Source: Fabrea salina
Taxonomy: Eukaryota > Ciliophora > Heterotrichea > Heterotrichida > Fabreidae
Assembly (NCBI GenBank): GCA_022984795.1
Contig: JALIHJ010000027.1
Coordinates: 186,001-250,000 of the forward strand
Direction: 5' to 3'
Length of the DNA stretch: 64,000 nucleotides
Shown: in pieces, positions 42,631 through 49,766 of the stretch
How positions within the stretch are numbered: position 1 is the stretch's first letter
Layout of the letters: the number at the start of each line of letters is the position of its first letter
Translations under genes and position numbers: made by a program
Notes under the pieces: generated by a model
Database searches by the model: none
The model's input: the letters and a program-made list of their open reading frames with translations, nothing else
Told to the model about the DNA's origin: nothing

Positions 42631-43914
42631 ATGGGCATTCGTTCCAAGAACTTACAGGCACTAGCCCACTTAGTTTTCAAAAGTCCAAGTTCGCCTAGAG
42701 GAAAGGAGTTGCTTCAGACTATTAAGCCGGTGCTTTTGGAGTACCTTCCTAAGTTCACTAGGATCGACATTTCTTACATCTTGTCTTCGTATGCACGCAA
42801 GTGTCCTGACCCAGAAGTCCTCAAGGCTTTTTCAAACCAAGCTTTGGCCTACATGCACTTGATGAAAGAAAAAGACCTAGCTGGAATCCTAGGCTCTTTA
42901 TCAGCAATGTCTGAGGACTACTCCCACTTGTACCTAAGAGCTGCGGGCAGAGTACTTGAACTAGAGTTTCCTCCTAAAGAGTTTTCTCTTATACTAAATG
43001 CTTACTCGAAAATCCCTGACTCAGGCCAAATATTAGAGGCTCTAGAGTCTAAAGTCATAGAAAAAAAGCATGAATTTGACTCTATACAACTTGGACTGGT
43101 TATTGCTTCTTACGGAAAAAGGCTTCCTCACAGTAAAGTTTTCAAGGAACTCGAAGGAGTTTTACTTAGTAAAAACTTAGATAACACAGCTAAGGTTTCT
43201 GTGCTTTACTGGTACGCAAGAAGCAGCTACACCAACTCTGCAGTAGTTGAAAACCTAAGTAACATGCTTGACTTTGAAGCTATGAACAACCAAGAACTAG
43301 TTAACACCTATGTTGCTTTAGCACTCACTAAATCCCACACAGAGAACACCCTAACAGTTATTGAAAGTAAAATCAAGGAAAGCCTAGACGAATTAACTCC
43401 TCAAGGAATAGCTAACCTTTTGGATTCACAGTGCAGATTAAACAGAGCTACTCTAGCCAGCTTGTTAGCTGAAAAAATATCAAAAAGCAGTTACTTGCAA
43501 GAAAACTGTGCAAATCCATTAGTTCACTTAGTAATGACCATTCACTCTTTGTCCAAACTGCAAACTCACACATTCTTGATTCCAAAACTGTTCCAGAACC
43601 ACAAGTCCAAAAACATCCCTGCTACAGAACTAGCTATAATCGCTTATTCCTTCTGCACAGCAGACCTGGACCTTCCGACCGAAATCACCCAGCGATTACC
43701 TCAAGCACTTCCTGAACTCAAGAAAAAGCACATCATTAACTTAGCAGTCTACTTTTCAAAGCCAAAGTACTTCTCTGGTGAGTTCTGGAAACTTTTTGAA
43801 AGGTACTTTCTCGAAGCTGTGAACACAGAAAGTGGAGTTCACGACAGTAACAAAATCAGAAACTCACTGCTTAACCTAGAAAAAGTAGGCTACCAAATCC
43901 AAACAATTAAATAA
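42631..43914 (+). CDS. Helical-repeat protein (FASTK/OPR-like), probably organellar RNA-binding
   Basis: A 427-residue all-helical protein built from repeats of about 35-38 residues with the pattern x-D-I-x-x-I-L-x-x-Y-A (FTRIDISYILSSYARKCPD, PPKEFSLILNAYSKIPD, FDSIQLGLVIASYGKRLPH, MNNQELVNTYVALALTKSH, IPATELAIIAYSFCTADLD). This matches the helical repeats of FASTK and octatricopeptide-type proteins that process mitochondrial or plastid RNA. The N-terminus MGIRSKNLQALAHLVFKS is basic and amphipathic, compatible with a mitochondrial presequence. No RAP domain is seen. Its ATG directly follows the TAA of LCMT1, so it has no upstream spacer. Confidence 0.78.
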   Translation: MGIRSKNLQALAHLVFKSPSSPRGKELLQTIKPVLLEYLPKFTRIDISYILSSYARKCPDPEVLKAFSNQALAYMHLMKEKDLAGILGSLSAMSEDYSHLYLRAAGRVLELEFPPKEFSLILNAYSKIPDSGQILEALESKVIEKKHEFDSIQLGLVIASYGKRLPHSKVFKELEGVLLSKNLDNTAKVSVLYWYARSSYTNSAVVENLSNMLDFEAMNNQELVNTYVALALTKSHTENTLTVIESKIKESLDELTPQGIANLLDSQCRLNRATLASLLAEKISKSSYLQENCANPLVHLVMTIHSLSKLQTHTFLIPKLFQNHKSKNIPATELAIIAYSFCTADLDLPTEITQRLPQALPELKKKHIINLAVYFSKPKYFSGEFWKLFERYFLEAVNTESGVHDSNKIRNSLLNLEKVGYQIQTIK

Positions 43915-43936
43915 TAATTATTGAATAAAACAACTT

Positions 43937-44374
43937 ATGTCATTTTCAAGCGACAGTGAAAAGATTCCCCCTCCAAATGATTACGTTGGCTCTAGTGTAG
44001 ATGAATTCACAAGTGACTCAATTCACGAGTTTTCTTATTCAAAAAGCATCAGTGAGATTAGGTTAAGCATCCAAGAAATCCAACAAAGAGCCCAGTCCAA
44101 ACTAGCAAGTCTCCGAAACTCCGCTTTCCGGCACCAAAGGTCCCCTACGAGTTTTATTTCCCCAGATTTATCTAAGAGTGAAATTTACAGACAACTTGAC
44201 TCTTTAGAAGAAGAAGTAATCTACATCAACAAACAGCTTGCACTGAACAATGAACTAATAAACTCAGCTGAAACTGAGAAGTCCAAACTCCTACAGTCGC
44301 TTATGCAAATAGAGACAAAGCTAAACTTACTAGAACAAGAAAAGTGCACTTGCAAGTCTTGTGGAATTTTTTAA
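43937..44374 (+). CDS. Small coiled-coil protein with CaaX box
   Basis: A 145-residue protein. The Ser-rich N-terminus (residues 1-75) has repeated SxSIHEFSYSKS-type segments and likely phosphosites. Residues 78-135 form a coiled coil (IYRQLDSLEEEVIYINKQLA). The C-terminus is CTCKSCGIF, so CGIF is a possible prenyl acceptor, with two upstream cysteines for palmitoylation. No family known. Its stop TAA directly abuts the TAG stop of the convergent gene, with no base between. Confidence 0.78.
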   Translation: MSFSSDSEKIPPPNDYVGSSVDEFTSDSIHEFSYSKSISEIRLSIQEIQQRAQSKLASLRNSAFRHQRSPTSFISPDLSKSEIYRQLDSLEEEVIYINKQLALNNELINSAETEKSKLLQSLMQIETKLNLLEQEKCTCKSCGIF

Positions 44375-44650
44375 CTAAGCGTAACGATGAGGCCTTATAG
44401 CTATTTTGCTTCCGTCGTAAGCGCCTTCTTGTTTCTTTTGGATGACTGCTTGGGTGTAGGGGTTGGGATGTTCTTTCTTGCCAAAGAACTCAGTTTTGGA
44501 CATCCACCAAATAAAAATAGCAGGGGGCAGAAGCATAGGCACTCCTATCATGTCTATCTTCATAGAAGTCCTCATGGCTTGCAGCACGATCTCTCCGACT
44601 CCTCTGAAAGGAGCTATTTTGTACTTGGGAAAAGAACCGAAGTAACTCAT
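44375..44650 (-). CDS. Small single-pass protein, possibly mitochondrial
   Basis: A 91-residue protein. A basic amphipathic N-terminus (MSYFGSFPKYKIAPFRGVGE) is followed by one transmembrane helix at about residues 33-50 (MIGVPMLLPPAIFIWWMS) and a hydrophilic, basic tail (KKEHPNPYTQAVIQKKQEGA then YDGSKIAIRPHRYA). Size, single helix and composition resemble accessory subunits of respiratory complexes or ATP synthase, many of which are ciliate-specific. This is inference; no homologue is recognised. It starts 5 bp downstream... that is, its ATG lies 5 bp from the stop of the neighbouring minus-strand coiled-coil gene, which is transcribed after it. Confidence 0.72.
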   Translation of the reverse strand: MSYFGSFPKYKIAPFRGVGEIVLQAMRTSMKIDMIGVPMLLPPAIFIWWMSKTEFFGKKEHPNPYTQAVIQKKQEGAYDGSKIAIRPHRYA

Positions 44651-44655
44651 TTTTA

Positions 44656-45654
44656 TTAAGTGGACTCAGTCCTTTGGGAAACAGAACCTGAGTACTGCGA
44701 AGTGCGTTTTGTGGAAGGAACAGACAGCTTGGGGAAATTTTTTCCTTGGAGTTGGGCTGCTGAAGTAACTTTATTCAGCACTTGCTGGCGGTCTTTTAGG
44801 TTGAGTTTGGTTTTTTGAAGGGCTTCTTCAATTACTTGTTTTAGTTCAAGTTCGTTTTTCGAGTGGAGTTGAGCTCTTAGTTTGCGGGCTTCGATTTGTG
44901 AGGACCTAAGTTCTTGGTGAAGGGACCTTATTAGGGGGTCTGAGATGTTTTTGGCACTGGAATGGGACCTTTTAGGCTGGGGAAAGTTATTAAAGTCAAG
45001 GCTTGTTTTTCTGGGTAGTTTTTGGTTTCTCAAGTTAGCAGTTTCTAAGTCTGACTCCAGTTCCTTAATTCTGGTTTTTAGGATTTTGTTTTCTTCTAAA
45101 AGCTTTTCTATAAAGCTTTCTGACTTTTCAAAGTTCTCTTTGTACTGCTTAGCTAGCTTAAAAGGGCTTTTTTCTAGTTCTTCTGTTGAGTTTTTACGTT
45201 CGGTTTGAGTAATTTGTTGCTTGGCCTTTTCGAACTTGTCATTAAAGTAATTTTTAATCTGGATTTCGTGCAGTTTGAGTTTTTTAGTTGAGGTTTCTTC
45301 AAGTGTGTTTAGGGATTTGTGTACTTGTTCTTTGAGTTCGTTGATTTTCTGAAACTTATTTTCAGTTAGTTGTTTTACTTTCGAAAAACTAGGGTTCTTT
45401 TCACAAACTCTTTCTAGTTCTTTGTGGAGTTCCCAATTTTGGTGTTTTAGGTGACTTACTTTTTCCAAGTTAGACTTTCTCATGAACTCTTGATAGTTCT
45501 TTAGTTCTTTTACTTGGTTCTTTAAATCCAAGTTTTGCTTTTCGAGTTCTGAGTTCTTATCTCTGGCTTCTAAGAGTTCTCTGAGAAGAGCAGACCTTTT
45601 ATGTTTGGGAGATTTTGCTCTGGAAGTTTGCTTTACATTGCTATTCTTTTGCAT
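44656..45654 (-). CDS. Coiled-coil protein, basic ends
   Basis: The start is MQKNSNVKQTSRAKSPKHKR at 45654 (332 residues); the upstream extension has no ATG of its own and reaches into the divergent gene. Long coiled coils occupy about residues 20-100, 110-165 and 175-225 (LRELLEARDKNSELEKQNLD, ENKILKTRIKELESDLETAN). Ser/Lys-rich linkers (PRKTSLDFNNFPQPKRSHSS) and a C-terminal VPSTKRTSQYSGSVSQRTES complete it. No named family. Basic, coiled-coil proteins of this kind are typical of centrosome and basal-body scaffolds. 34 bp from the divergent TPR gene. Confidence 0.8.
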   Translation of the reverse strand: MQKNSNVKQTSRAKSPKHKRSALLRELLEARDKNSELEKQNLDLKNQVKELKNYQEFMRKSNLEKVSHLKHQNWELHKELERVCEKNPSFSKVKQLTENKFQKINELKEQVHKSLNTLEETSTKKLKLHEIQIKNYFNDKFEKAKQQITQTERKNSTEELEKSPFKLAKQYKENFEKSESFIEKLLEENKILKTRIKELESDLETANLRNQKLPRKTSLDFNNFPQPKRSHSSAKNISDPLIRSLHQELRSSQIEARKLRAQLHSKNELELKQVIEEALQKTKLNLKDRQQVLNKVTSAAQLQGKNFPKLSVPSTKRTSQYSGSVSQRTEST

Positions 45655-45688
45655 TGTAATATGGATGTTAGGTTTTAATCTTAAATAA

Positions 45689-46441
45689 ATGCAAACTAAA
45701 GACTTAGTTCCAGAACTAGAGAGCTTATATGAAAAGGCAGAGTGGCACAACTTACTAGAGAAGTCTTCAGTAGCACCAGAAAAGCCAGAAGTGGTTTACT
45801 ACAAGGCACTAGCTCACCAAGAACTGAAGCAGTTCGAAAAAGCTCTAGAACTCTATTTTTCTATTTACAACTCAAGAAGCTTAATACACGAAATAGACTA
45901 TAACATCGGTCTTTGCTACTACCACTCCCAGGAAATACCCAAAGCCATCCAGTACCTAAGGAAGTACCTTTCAGCAAACCCCAAACATCCCAAAATATAT
46001 TCACATTTAGTAATCATGCTGAATGAGTCTGGAAGAGTTTCTGAGATAAATGAAGTTTGTGAAAAAGCTTTGGTTTGGAAAGTCAACAAAGTTCCTTACA
46101 AGACCTGGATAAAAGCACTTATTCAACTAGAAAGGTATAAGTGTGCACACGAAAAAGTTATGTACGTTCTTAGGCTCAAACAAGAAGACTGGGAAGTTTG
46201 GGACATCTTAGGAGACATACTAGCGACTTGTGGCTACTACTACCACTCCAGACTTGCTTATGAAAAAGCATACAAGTTAAACCCTAACTCGCAAAAAACC
46301 AAACAGAAAATCGATACAATTCTAAAGGACTTTTTGGACTTTAAAGCTCCCAAAATAAAGCTGGAGCCTCCAATTTTGCCTCCAAATGAAGAAACTAAAA
46401 GTTCCAGAGGCTGTGAAGACTTTTTTTGTAAATTATTTTAA
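45689..46441 (+). CDS. TPR-repeat protein with CaaX box
   Basis: A 250-residue protein with about five TPR motifs over residues 8-215 (VVYYKALAHQELKQFEKALE, IDYNIGLCYYHSQEIPKAIQ, DILGDILATCGYYYHSRLAY). A short linker with PPILPPNEETKSS leads to the C-terminus RGCEDFFCKLF, so CKLF fits a prenylation box with an extra upstream Cys. TPRs suggest a scaffold that docks partner tails, and prenylation would anchor it to membranes. It converges on the N-acylated TBC gene with 14 bp between stops, so two potentially lipid-anchored proteins are neighbours. Exact family unknown. Confidence 0.8.
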   Translation: MQTKDLVPELESLYEKAEWHNLLEKSSVAPEKPEVVYYKALAHQELKQFEKALELYFSIYNSRSLIHEIDYNIGLCYYHSQEIPKAIQYLRKYLSANPKHPKIYSHLVIMLNESGRVSEINEVCEKALVWKVNKVPYKTWIKALIQLERYKCAHEKVMYVLRLKQEDWEVWDILGDILATCGYYYHSRLAYEKAYKLNPNSQKTKQKIDTILKDFLDFKAPKIKLEPPILPPNEETKSSRGCEDFFCKLF

Positions 46442-46455
46442 TTAGATTTACACAA

Positions 46456-47454
46456 TTAAGTTAAACAAGTTTCAGAAGTGTTTTGGGCCTCACTGCACAC
46501 AGTGGCTTGCTTGAACCTTGCAGCCACCTTCATTACTTGCTTAATGTTTATCTGAGAGGCCTTCATGTCGACAAGTAACTCCAGAGTTTCATGCAAAGTC
46601 GAACTTAAAATTTGGTTTTTAAAGTAACTCACAACAGCCAAACTCACGTTGACTAAGTAACTTATTCCGTTTGCAATAATGCTGTCCCAAACCTTCACAA
46701 CGTCAGAAATCTTCAGAGAGTAAGAAAAAAGCGTAATGAACCACTTTATCAACCAAAAGTTGTCATCAAAGTCGTTTTCTAAAAAGTACTGTTCGAGTTC
46801 AGGTAGGTGCTTAGCTAACTCTTGGTGGAAAACACTGCACAGCTTTGTCACTAAAGGAAATCCGTGTTCGTACAAGCCACTCAGTCCAAATTGAGTGCAA
46901 AGGATTTCAAGAACTCCAAAACTCTCAGACTCGTCTCCTCCTGAAACCATCAGCAGTATACCCACCACGTAGTTCATGCCTTGGCAGTAACCAACAGTTG
47001 GGTAAGTACTTGCGAATCTCTTCAAAATACTTTTAAGTGCACTAGCGCCCTCAGCTTGGGGTCCAAAGTAGGGGTGGGACGGAAAGGTTCTGTCAATGTC
47101 CTTTTCTATTGAAAAAGAGTGCTCTGAACAAGTGGTGGAAGAACCAGCACTGGAGTATGCAGAGGGGTTGTTTTTGTAGTTCAGGACAGTTTTCCAGACT
47201 TCCCACCTGAATCCACAAGGAGGACCCTTCATTAAGAGTTTTTTGAACTTAAGAGGACTGTGTTTGAGGAACTGCTTGAGAGGGTGCTTGTACTTGATGT
47301 AGCGGGATAACTTCTTTTTCCAGGCTAGTATGCAGTGTTTCTCGTTTGGTGAGTGATTTGTAGAGTTGGATTCAGAAATAACGGGTCTTTGGAGTTCCAA
47401 AAGTTTATGGTATTTCGGGGTTTCTTTTACAGAGCAACTACAATTTGATCCCAT
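46456..47454 (-). CDS. TBC-domain Rab GTPase-activating protein, N-myristoylation signal
   Basis: A 332-residue protein. The N-terminus MGSNCSCSVKE has Gly2 and Ser6 for myristoylation and two Cys for palmitoylation. The TBC domain fills about residues 70-305: KGPPCGFRWEVWKTVL, the arginine finger in IEKDIDRTFPSH, the glutamine finger in TVGYCQGMNYVVGILLM, FWLIKWFITLFSYSL and VVKVWDSIIANG. Both catalytic fingers are present, so it should be an active GAP for a Rab GTPase. Dual acylation would place it on membranes. 58 bp from the next minus-strand gene. Confidence 0.93.
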   Translation of the reverse strand: MGSNCSCSVKETPKYHKLLELQRPVISESNSTNHSPNEKHCILAWKKKLSRYIKYKHPLKQFLKHSPLKFKKLLMKGPPCGFRWEVWKTVLNYKNNPSAYSSAGSSTTCSEHSFSIEKDIDRTFPSHPYFGPQAEGASALKSILKRFASTYPTVGYCQGMNYVVGILLMVSGGDESESFGVLEILCTQFGLSGLYEHGFPLVTKLCSVFHQELAKHLPELEQYFLENDFDDNFWLIKWFITLFSYSLKISDVVKVWDSIIANGISYLVNVSLAVVSYFKNQILSSTLHETLELLVDMKASQINIKQVMKVAARFKQATVCSEAQNTSETCLT

Positions 47455-47512
47455 GTTAACGAATATTATTTTATAAACTTTAGCAAGTAACTGAATGCTT
47501 TAAGTGCCTTGT

Positions 47513-48355
47513 TTAGTCTTGGTTATTAAAAATCTTAGACAAATTAGATGTTAGGTGCTGGTTTATCTTGTAAAGTTCTCTGGTTTTTTCTTCGAAAGCC
47601 AAAGAAGAGTCCAGTAAGTTTTGGTATTTAGTTTTGAGTTCTTCATTACTTTGTTGTGACTCTTGGAGTTGTGCTTGTAGTTGCTGGCACAGTAAACTTA
47701 GTTGTTGGTTTTCTTCAACTAAACTTGAAGTTTGGGCTTCTTTAAGTTGTTTTTTGTTTAGTTGGGTTTTCCACAGAACTTCTTTTTTTTGGGTATCTTT
47801 GACTTTGCTTAGGAGGTCTTTGTTTAGGTTTTGGAGTCTAAGCATTGATTTTCTTTCTTCAGCTAGTTTTTTTTCAAGTTCTTGTATTTTCTTTTCTTGT
47901 TCGCGTTCTTTTCTTTTCAAACTGGCTGAAAAAGCAGTTTGGGCTACAGGGTTTTCTTTAGAGGGGTCTTTGGAGGGGTCTTTGAAGGAGTCTTTGGAGG
48001 GTTGTTCTTCAAGTTCTTTGATGCGTTTGTCTTTGTGCTTGAGCTGAGTTTCTAGGTTGACTATGGCTTGGTTGGCACTTTGAAGTCTAGTTTCTAAGTA
48101 AGATATTTGGTTTCTGTAGAGTTCGTCTGTTTGAGAGGACTTTTTTAAAGACTGGAAAGAAGACTTGCAAGAAGAGAATTCTTGGGGTTGTTCTGGCTGG
48201 GCTAAGTCGTACTCTTTGATAACCTCTTCTTCGTCTGGGGGGTTGCAGAGGCTTTGTATTTGCTTATCAAGTTCTTGGTTTTCTTTGTCAAGTTGGGCCA
48301 GGAACTCTTCTGTGTCTTTGAACAAGCCCGGGTTGTACGATTCTACCTTTTCCAT
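47513..48355 (-). CDS. Coiled-coil protein with PSKD repeats
   Basis: A 280-residue protein. The N-terminus is acidic (TEEFLAQLDKENQELDKQIQ). A coiled coil runs from about residue 80 to 115 and from 145 to 275 (REQEKKIQELEKKLAEERKS, LSLLCQQLQAQLQESQQSNE). Between them lies a short repeat DSFKDPSKDPSKEN (15-bp DNA repeats near 47957-48000). No known domain. A structural role is inferred only from composition. It diverges from the next gene with a 19-bp spacer. Confidence 0.8.
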   Translation of the reverse strand: MEKVESYNPGLFKDTEEFLAQLDKENQELDKQIQSLCNPPDEEEVIKEYDLAQPEQPQEFSSCKSSFQSLKKSSQTDELYRNQISYLETRLQSANQAIVNLETQLKHKDKRIKELEEQPSKDSFKDPSKDPSKENPVAQTAFSASLKRKEREQEKKIQELEKKLAEERKSMLRLQNLNKDLLSKVKDTQKKEVLWKTQLNKKQLKEAQTSSLVEENQQLSLLCQQLQAQLQESQQSNEELKTKYQNLLDSSLAFEEKTRELYKINQHLTSNLSKIFNNQD

Positions 48356-48374
48356 GTATTAAGTTAAATTCTAA

Positions 48375-49106
48375 ATGGAGTCTAAGAACTTAAAGTTTTA
48401 CAACAACCAAACTATACAGAAAAAGCGTTATAAAATAGCCCACGTAGCCACTAACGAAATATACAGAGAACTTAAGAACTCTTTAAAGAACTTCAATTCA
48501 AACAAAAAGACTTCAGAACCTAAGTTGCAGGCCCTGCACAACTCTTTAAAAGTACTTCTGGATAAGGTAAAACAAGCCCAAAAAGCCGGTGAACAAAACA
48601 CCCTTTTAAAAAGAATCCAGGTTTGGTACAACAAAAACTTAAAAGAAAAGCACAGAAACCTAAACCTCTGGATCAGTCCACAAAAGTCAACTCCAGGCTC
48701 CAGCTCTTCTTCCCCAGTAAACGAGTTTCCTTTTAGGTCGTTCACACCCATGTTCCTCAACAAAAGACTTCAAACTAAACCTAGACGCGGATCCAGTAAC
48801 TTAGAAATTCAGCACAAAAGAGCTTTCCAATTGAGAGAATTCCAGAAAGTTCCTAAAGAAACAATCCAGCCTAAAAAAGTAGTTCCTCCAAAGATCCAAA
48901 GCTCCTACACTCCTAAAAACGAATACTCACTTAAAAACAAGCAAGCTTTTAACAAAAACTCCAGACTAAGAACTGGAGTCAACCAAAGAACCAACTCCAT
49001 AAAAGACATCAGGGCTGGTTTTTTCAAACCTAAAAGAAGTTCCAAGTTCCAGAACTCTTTAACAGATACCTTGAAAGTCAAAGCTTTTCTTGATAACTTA
49101 AACTAG
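48375..49106 (+). CDS. Basic, mostly disordered protein
   Basis: A 243-residue protein with a net positive charge. Residues 1-95 are helical (TNEIYRELKNSLKNFNSNKK, LQALHNSLKVLLDKVKQAQK, VWYNKNLKEKHRNLNLW). The rest is low-complexity with Lys, Arg, Ser, Pro and Asn (RRGSSNLEIQHKRAFQLREF, FFKPKRSSKFQNSL). No family recognised. Candidate microtubule-associated or basal-body protein by composition only. It is followed after 15 bp by another basic orphan on the same strand. Confidence 0.75.
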   Translation: MESKNLKFYNNQTIQKKRYKIAHVATNEIYRELKNSLKNFNSNKKTSEPKLQALHNSLKVLLDKVKQAQKAGEQNTLLKRIQVWYNKNLKEKHRNLNLWISPQKSTPGSSSSSPVNEFPFRSFTPMFLNKRLQTKPRRGSSNLEIQHKRAFQLREFQKVPKETIQPKKVVPPKIQSSYTPKNEYSLKNKQAFNKNSRLRTGVNQRTNSIKDIRAGFFKPKRSSKFQNSLTDTLKVKAFLDNLN

Positions 49107-49121
49107 ATTTAAAGATTTATA

Positions 49122-49757
49122 ATGGAAAGACAGAGAAGGAAGACTGACCATACAAACTATAAAGTTAAAGAAATACTTGACTATGTAGAGAGAAGTCAAA
49201 GGAGGTACAAAGGAATCCTTGGCTCTAGAGACTTAGGCGAACAAACACTTGTAGACAAAATTGAAATTCAAAAAAGACACCACAGTGAAAATAAGAAGGA
49301 AGAAAGCAAACACTACCGAAAAACTCCAACAAAGTACAAGTCTTCAGTTCCAAGAATCAAAATTCATTCAGATAAAAACTCAACACTCAGAGAAAGCATA
49401 AGGTCACCTAGAGAAAGCCTAGTAAGTTCATGCTGCCACAGAAGGTCTGTTAGAGTTCTAACCAAGAAAAAAACAAGTCACAGGTCAGTTAAAGCCTTAG
49501 AAAGCGTAATTAGTGACTTAGACTTGCTGAGAGGAATAAATAAAGAACACACTTTGAAACTAGAAAAAAGGTCCAAAGAAATGAAAAATGCCTTTAGTCA
49601 ACTAAACTCTACTTTAAATCCCAAAATTGACCTTAGGAAAAAGTACGTCAGGAACCAAGTTAAGTCTTACCAAAAAGAGAAAGGCGGGTTTATCTACGGG
49701 AAAGAAATGTCTGGAAGGTTTATTACCACCCAAAAGTTAATTAAGCCTTTATTGTAA
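49122..49757 (+). CDS. Basic orphan protein
   Basis: A 211-residue, strongly basic protein (Lys/Arg/Ser rich; VLTKKKTSHRSVKALESVIS, LRESIRSPRESLVSSCCHRR). Short helices lie at residues 15-45 and 125-165. Repeated SP/RSP sites suggest phosphorylation. No recognised domain. It resembles the preceding gene in composition but not in alignable sequence. A 9-bp gap separates it from the long coiled-coil gene downstream. Confidence 0.75.
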   Translation: MERQRRKTDHTNYKVKEILDYVERSQRRYKGILGSRDLGEQTLVDKIEIQKRHHSENKKEESKHYRKTPTKYKSSVPRIKIHSDKNSTLRESIRSPRESLVSSCCHRRSVRVLTKKKTSHRSVKALESVISDLDLLRGINKEHTLKLEKRSKEMKNAFSQLNSTLNPKIDLRKKYVRNQVKSYQKEKGGFIYGKEMSGRFITTQKLIKPLL

Positions 49758-49766
49758 CATAATAAA

